Source: Talinum fruticosum (lineage: Eukaryota; Streptophyta; Magnoliopsida; Caryophyllales; Talinaceae). Taken from it: 64,000 nucleotides of DNA. The notes beneath the pieces are model-generated. The model was not told the origin of the DNA and ran no database searches. It worked only from the letters and a program-made list of their open reading frames with translations. The first letter of the stretch is position 1. The number at the start of each line of letters is the position of its first letter. This document shows positions 59,122 to 64,000 of the stretch, piece by piece. Where the stretch lies: the NCBI GenBank assembly GCA_021018815.1, contig JAITYX010000083.1:992001-1056000 (forward strand), given 5' to 3'. The translations under genes and the position numbers were made by a program.

Positions 59122-59664
59122 ATGGGTGTCAAAACTGCACTCATCCTATGTACTTCTCTATCCATCCTCATCCTCCAACTCTTGATCTTTACAGCCAACG
59201 CGGATGAAGCCCTGATCAAGAAGCTCTGCGATGCAAACCCACTCCCAGCAGCCTGCCAAGGTTGTCTGAAATCTAACCCGAGCAGCAAAACTGCAAATAA
59301 AACTGGGTTAGCTATGAATTCTCTGGCTTGTGTTGCAACTGAGTTGAATATTTTGTCCAATAACACATACGACTACCAACAACGCACTACAGACCGCAAC
59401 ATGAAGTTTGCTCTCGGTGTCTGCTTAAGTTGGCGGTTTGAGTTGAAAGACTACTATATCGGGTTTGTCTCAGAAACAATACGGAATGGAGGTATCGAGT
59501 TTGCTCGAAACATGACCGAGTTTGGGATAAGGGATCCTGTTTCTTCCTGTGCTAGTTTTATCAAGTCTAAGGGGCTTCAAGTTCCTGACATTGTGTCTAA
59601 GGGAATTGCTGATGTTGCCAGGGAGTGCCTTATTCTTATGGGAATTTTGGTTTCTATAAAGTAG
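59122..59664 (+). CDS. Plant invertase/pectin methylesterase inhibitor (C/VIF-like) 1
   Basis: A 180-residue secreted protein with one PMEI domain. Such proteins bind and block cell-wall or vacuolar invertase, or pectin methylesterase. Signal peptide 1 to about 27 (MGVKTALILCTSLSILILQL…TANA). The mature part starts DEALIKKLCDANPLPAACQGC and LKSNPSSKTANKTGLA, as in C/VIF-type inhibitors with the first disulfide pair. ALGVCLSWRF and DPVSSCASF give the second pair. It ends ILMGILVSIK. No intron. An in-frame ATG at 59056 exists, but 59122 gives the signal peptide, fits the TATA position and matches gene 2. The target enzyme cannot be told from the sequence. Confidence 0.88.
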   Translation: MGVKTALILCTSLSILILQLLIFTANADEALIKKLCDANPLPAACQGCLKSNPSSKTANKTGLAMNSLACVATELNILSNNTYDYQQRTTDRNMKFALGVCLSWRFELKDYYIGFVSETIRNGGIEFARNMTEFGIRDPVSSCASFIKSKGLQVPDIVSKGIADVARECLILMGILVSIK

Positions 59665-59924
59665 GGTTCTTTTATTGACCATTGTAGCAATAAGAATTAA
59701 AAAGTAATATACCAACAATAATTATTATTACTATGGCATGGTCTTTTCAACTTACCATAAGTAACTTATAGCTAATTGCTTATTATAAGTTGTAAAAATA
59801 CAAGCCTATAAGTCAAGTTTATTCGTAAACCCTTAATTTCAAGATGTTGCATTGAGCATCATCAGTGTCATACCCAAGGAAAAGAATGCAAGAAGGATAG
59901 AGGAAGAGAGTGTTCAAAATCTGA
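59665..59924. other. 3' flank of inhibitor gene 1
   Basis: AT-rich, no gene; probably the 3' UTR and poly-A region. Confidence 0.65.
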
Positions 59925-60175
59925 ATATGGATGGAAATAAAACAAAATGAAACTAAATGAACATCCCTTGTTTGCACTCAAACCGAGCACAAAACTACAT
60001 TTGTTCTGATACAATACTTGTTTCAGAGTCTGCGCAAGTTGTCTGAAATCTGATTTAGCACATAAATACATGAGCCTGTTATTCCAGAACACATTCAGGT
60101 ACCCTGAAAGGATCTCCGACAGCCATGAAGAAGGGTTGAGATTTCACTCTTGCGATGTTCTCTGATTGACTATCA
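59925..60175 (+). pseudogene. Decayed inhibitor gene fragment
   Basis: Parts match the coding region of the two inhibitor genes at the DNA level: GTTGTCTGAAATCTGAT at about 60037, as in gene 1's GTTGTCTGAAATCTAAC, and CAGAACACATTCAGGTACC at about 60085, as in gene 2's CAGAACACATTAAGTTACC. The sequence between is deleted and the frames are closed. The whole segment is repeated, more diverged, at 63540-63835. Confidence 0.6.
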
Positions 60176-60747
60176 TAATTTTCAGGTGGAATTTGGATGT
60201 AATCAGCCTTGTAATGTAAAACAAATTTGTAATATGGGAGCATTGTAATGTAGAAACTATATTGTAACACAAACAAGTTTGGGTTAGTATGACCTTGGAA
60301 AGCGGATGGGAGCCGAGTTGCTGTTATTCAAGATAAAACTGGATCAGGTTTTGGGTCCGACGATAGTGTACAAGTCAATTTTGGTTGGATCTAAACCACT
60401 ATGCTTCACTAAATCAGTGGATTTCATTTTTATGAACATTTCTTCAAATCCACCCCCCAAAAAAAAAAAAGAAAGAAAAAAACTTTACTCTTTTACATGG
60501 AGAAAAAGGGTTGGTTGGAAGTAAGAAAATAGCAACAGAGAGCAGAAGAAAGAAATTTGCAAACCTTTGGCAGAGGCCAGGGCAATTAAGGTGCTCAAAG
60601 CAAAGTCAGAAAAAAAAATTCATGGAAATGGAAATAAATCAGTCCTCGACCTGTTTTGGAAAATAATCAAACCAGATTTGCACCCGAAAAAAGAAAAATT
60701 AATTAAAAAACCCAATCAGATACATTAAACTATACAAACTTGGACCC
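60176..60747. other. Promoter region of inhibitor gene 2
   Basis: No coding sequence. From 60560 on it is similar to the region upstream of gene 1, which supports tandem duplication including the promoter. Confidence 0.65.
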
Positions 60748-60755
60748 TATAAAAA
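60748..60755 (+). promoter_or_regulatory. TATA box, inhibitor gene 2
   Basis: TATAAAAA 70 bases before the ATG at 60818. AACCCAATCAGATACATTAA upstream is shared with gene 1. Confidence 0.75.
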
Positions 60756-60817
60756 AACACCATTAACAACACAGAATTTACTCCCACCCAATTTCCAAAC
60801 ATAACAACTAAAAAAAC

Positions 60818-61356
60818 ATGGGTGCTAAATCTGCATTTCTTCTCACTGCTTCTCTTTGCACCCTTTCTCTTCAGTGCTTGATCATCACAACGAAAGCCGA
60901 TGAGGCCTTAATTAAAAAGCTCTGCAATGTAACCCCTGCCCCAGGAATCTGTGAAAGTTGTCTCGATTCTGATCCAAGAAGCAAAAGTGCTGATGAAATC
61001 GGTTTAGCGGTGATAGATATGGCTTGTGCTGCAAATGAAATGAGCAGCTTGTATCAGAACACATTAAGTTACCGAAAAACACCACAGACCCCAATATGAA
61101 GGAGGCTCTTCTTCGCTGCTTGGAGCATATGGACATTAGCAAAAATATGACCAATGAGGCCGAGGCCAAAGTGAAGAGCAAAGATTTCAAGCTTGCTCAA
61201 GGGATCATTGAGTTCCATATACTGGCAGGTGTTTTCTATTGTCCTGGTGCGATTCATTCTAGGAGTCATGAAGTGCCTGAGGTCATATCTAAGGGAATTG
61301 ATGATATTGGTAGGGATTGGAAGAATGTTCTTGCTATTTTGGGTTCTATAAAGTAG
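60818..61356 (+). CDS. Plant invertase/pectin methylesterase inhibitor (C/VIF-like) 2, frame broken by one base
   Basis: Tandem paralogue of the gene at 59122, about 179 residues once the lesion is followed. Signal peptide MGAKSAFLLTASLCTLSLQC and on to TTKA; then DEALIKKLCNVTPAPGICES and CLDSDPRSKSADEIGLAV, the first Cys pair and C/VIF-like motif. The first frame ends shortly after LSYRK at a run of five A (61075-61079) and stops at 61099. The other frame takes over at once with TTDPNMKEALLRCLEHM, KSKDFKLAQGIIE, FYCPGAI and KNVLAILGSIK-stop. Gene 1 has RTTDRNMKFALGVC at the same place, and one more A would join both halves. The ATG at 61096 is internal. Probably a functional gene with a sequence error, but a real mutation cannot be excluded. 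Confidence 0.82.
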
Positions 61357-61979
61357 GCTTTTTTTTTTATAAAAAAAAAAATTAGTAATATGAATCAACA
61401 ATAATATCTTAGCTGAGTTGTTAAGAATCACTTTATGCATTCATCAACTACATCAATCCTACCACTTCTATCAAGATGAGGACACCCTCCCCTCCCCCGG
61501 GTCAAAGCCTCAGCCAACCACGAGTCAGTTTTGAGTTAAGCGCTACGGAATTCCCCATCTACTCCCTTCTCTACCAGAGGAAGATGTGTTGCTAGTTACT
61601 GAAAGATAAGTTCAAACCTTAGCTGATATAGGATTTGGTTTGCTTAAATTCATGGCATGATTCAGTCTTTACATTCAATTACAGCAAGTCATGCCATCTT
61701 TAATTCTCAAATCTCATATTCCTTCTATGGTATAAAGTTTTTCCTTTTCTGTTTCTCATTTTATGTTGGTGAGCAAGTGAGAGAGTCGCCAAAATCTTTC
61801 TTTTATCCGACTATATATGTCACTGTCTCATGACTCATCCATAGCAAACTCACCTATATTTTTTATCATGTACAAAACAGTCCATCAGATGTACAACATG
61901 GCACACAGATGAATTGTTAGAAAGAATTCAGTCTCAGAATTATAATTGTTGTAAATACACAGCATAGTTGTAGCTAGCC
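61357..61979. other. 3' flank of inhibitor gene 2
   Basis: Starts with T- and A-runs in the likely 3' UTR. No coding sequence supported. Confidence 0.6.
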
Positions 61980-63420
61980 GGCAAGTACGGGTCGTATCTA
62001 TAGAGAGTTGTGCTTAAAGCATCAAAGTTGTACTTTCTATCTAGGAGAATTTGAGATATATCAAAACTAAATTAATCCTAGAAAGTAATAGAAAGAATAC
62101 TCAAGTTGTGATTTTACCATTTGATAGACTAATTAATCAAGTCAAGGCTAAACTTAACTAAACCTATGTAAGTATTTAGTAGTGGTCGATTGCACCATCA
62201 AAGCCCACTCAAGCCACACTTTCAAGAGTCATGATCTAATCTAATTGTTCTAACCACCTACTCTCTGAGGGCTAGCCCAATTAGACTACAAGAATAGTAA
62301 CCTCAAATTTAGTTAGGATTTAGGCTATTTTCATACCAAAATATCAGCTACTGTATACGCTAACAATTAACTCCACTTTTCAGTGATGGACCAATAACCC
62401 AAAATCAAGATGAAAATCCTTTACATACATTTCATCGAACACGTGATGACATGAGAAACAATCCCAAATAAGAGGCATAAACTAGGTGGGTTAAGGCCTA
62501 AACGAGATCAATTAGCCTTTAGAGAGACTAATTACAACCAAAGCAATCAACTTTAACAGCTGGTTAACATAGAAGCGTGAAATAAATCTAACAACTAAAC
62601 TAAAAAACAAACTAACACAAACCGACTTGCACAAGAGCATAAACTAGTTAGTTAAAGTCAAATATGAAAACAAACAATCATTCTAATTTTAATTAACATC
62701 TAAACTAATAAAAATCAAATCTTTAAACTAAATTGAACAATCAAAATAATAAACTTGGAGTAAAGAGGAAAAGAGAAAGAGATGGCTTGAATTGAAATTG
62801 AAGGTTTGAATCCAAAATCTTGTACAAACTCTACACTATCTCCTCCTAGTTGAGTTTTATTTTGGCTAAGCAAGAATCCTAGGAGGTCCCTTAAAATCCC
62901 CAAAAACCGAGCTCTCTTTAATCGGAGCTATAATTCACTATTTAGAACCCCTAAAAACATGAACAAAACGAGCACACCCTTTTCCATGGCCGTGCAGGAT
63001 TTTGCACGGCCATGTACCCCTATGCATGACCGTGCAGGATTTCACACTGCTGTGTGGCCTTCCTGCACAACCGTGCGACCTTCCTGCGAGGCCGTGTGGC
63101 CCCTGCACTGGTGCCCCGTGCAACAATAATGAACATTCTGCCAGTTTCTGTCTGATTTGCATGGTTGTGCAACACAGCACGTGTGCCCGTGCATGACATC
63201 AACTTTCCTGTAGCTTCTGGCACGGTCGTGCAGCCTTGCACTAGTGACCGTGCAGCCTTTCCTTGATTTCTTCTCTTTGTCCAAAGGTCTGCGCAGTTAT
63301 GCACATTTGCAGAGGCGCCTGTGCACACCATTATCATCCTCGTTCTGCTTCCTTTTTGCTCAAATGTTTTGTTATTATTGGCTCGATTTTATTTATTACC
63401 TACAAAACTAAGTAAAGCAA
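61980..63420. mobile_element. Non-coding retrotransposon-like repeat region
   Basis: GGCAAGTACGGGTCGTATC at about 61980 resembles a string common near LTR retrotransposon ends in plants. The region up to 63420 has no coding capacity and is more evenly composed than its surroundings, and the 62985-63260 part carries the palindromic CACGG-CGTGCA repeats often met in plant retroelement DNA. No LTR pair, primer site or polymerase was found, so the boundaries and the class are guesses. Confidence 0.35.
62985..63320. repeat. Array of imperfect CACGGYCGTGCA palindromes
   Basis: A GC-rich island in AT-rich DNA, with at least nine copies of a roughly 12-base near-palindrome, e.g. GGCCGTGCAGG, TTGCACGGCCATG, TGACCGTGCAGG, GCACAACCGTGCGA, GAGGCCGTGTGG, CATGGTTGTGCA, GCACGGTCGTGCAG and GTGACCGTGCAG. 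Spacing is irregular, about 20-40 bases. The several overlapping minus-strand frames here are by-products of the composition. Confidence 0.75.
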
Positions 63421-63539
63421 GTAAAAATCCTAAAATTATATTATTTAAGAGTCAAAAACTAAATCAATAACATAATATTTGAACCAACATGAATCTAAAC
63501 CACGGTGTAATTAGCCAATTAGGCAGCATGGAAATGAAA

Positions 63540-63835
63540 TTATGGATGGAGGAAACACATATCATGGAATCGAAACTAAATGAAAAATCCTGTCTACTCT
63601 TGAACAGAGCACAAAGCTACATCTATTCTGATACAACATTTGCTTCAGAAGTCTGCACAATTTCTCTGACATCTGATTAAAGCAGCTCAATTGCAAATGA
63701 AATGGCATTAGCTTAAAGTTACATGAGCCTGTCATTTCAGAACACATTCACGTACCATACCATGAAAGGATCTCCAATGCCTGCGAAGAAGGGTTCTGAT
63801 TACAGACTTGCAATGGTCTTTGATTGACTATGTAA
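63540..63835 (+). pseudogene. Second decayed inhibitor gene fragment
   Basis: A direct repeat of 59925-60175 (shared ACTAAATGAA, TTCTGATACAA, CAGAACACATTCA and GAAAGGATCTCC). It keeps more of the inhibitor-like part (ATTGCAAATGAAATGGCATTAG). No open frame of useful length. Confidence 0.55.
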
Positions 63836-63836
63836 G

Positions 63837-63945
63837 CGTGTGAAATAGCACCTATCAAGGTGTTAGACTTGCCTGTTTTCTGAAATGTGTGTGTTTGAAA
63901 TAGCACCGATCGAGGAGTTAGACTTGCTCATTTTCTGAAAATTTT
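63837..63945. repeat. Two-copy 55-base tandem repeat
   Basis: GAAATAGCACC.ATC.AGG, GTTAGACTTGC and TTTTCTGAAA occur twice, starting about 63842 and 63897. Confidence 0.88.
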
Positions 63946-64000
63946 ACATGGTTTTGATATAAAAGCAAGTGCCTGTTTCTACATGTCAAGTGTTCGATAT

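Noticed and set aside
63020..63337. Overlapping frames of 80-105 codons in the GC-rich island
   Set aside because: Explained by the CACGGYCGTGCA repeat composition; three frames are open at once, none with protein-like features.

Overview
The window is nuclear DNA from a flowering plant, almost certainly a eudicot. It is AT-rich, with GT-AG introns, a nuclear gene for a plastid-targeted EF-Tu, plant-only families (augmin AUG3, DUF868, plant WNK kinase, DIR1-like lipid-transfer proteins, invertase/PME inhibitors, NOI/RIN4-like) and long gene-poor stretches full of microsatellites and decayed transposons. No species can be named from the sequence alone.

Layout. 0-4 kb: last six exons of AUG3 (+). 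6.3-8.2 kb: four-exon NOI/RIN4-like gene (-). 8.3-14 kb: gene-free. 14-28 kb: tandem array of five DIR1-like lipid-transfer units (three intact, two broken), each behind a similar upstream block, with a LINE endonuclease remnant, a CACTA-type terminus and MITE-like elements between them. 29.1-31.05 kb: eight-exon HMCES/SRAP gene (+). 32.5-35.2 kb: tRNA-Ser(GCU) (-) and two decayed copies. 36-36.8 kb: single-exon YLMG1/YGGT plastid gene (-). 37.7-38 kb: possible small basic-protein gene (-). 43.9-45 kb: DUF868 gene (+). 49.4-53.5 kb: WNK kinase gene (+). 55.4-56.9 kb: plastid EF-Tu (+). 59-61.4 kb: two tandem invertase/PME-inhibitor genes (+), with decayed fragments at 60 and 63.6 kb. 62-63.4 kb: non-coding repeat with a palindromic CACGGYCGTGCA-like motif.

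The neighbouring genes do not form a pathway; apart from the two tandem families this is an ordinary mixed chromosome segment. Two results matter most. First, five otherwise well-conserved genes (NOI/RIN4-like, DUF868, WNK, plastid EF-Tu twice, second inhibitor) are broken by one missing base, always in a run of identical bases; this looks like homopolymer under-calling in the assembly, and the genes should be read as intact. Second, the DIR1-like array contains a sub-lineage that has lost the second Cys of the CXC motif (CLR instead of CLC) and gained a doubled ECxxxC motif at the C-terminus, which suggests a rewired disulfide pattern. I found no clear evidence for a wholly new multi-gene system.
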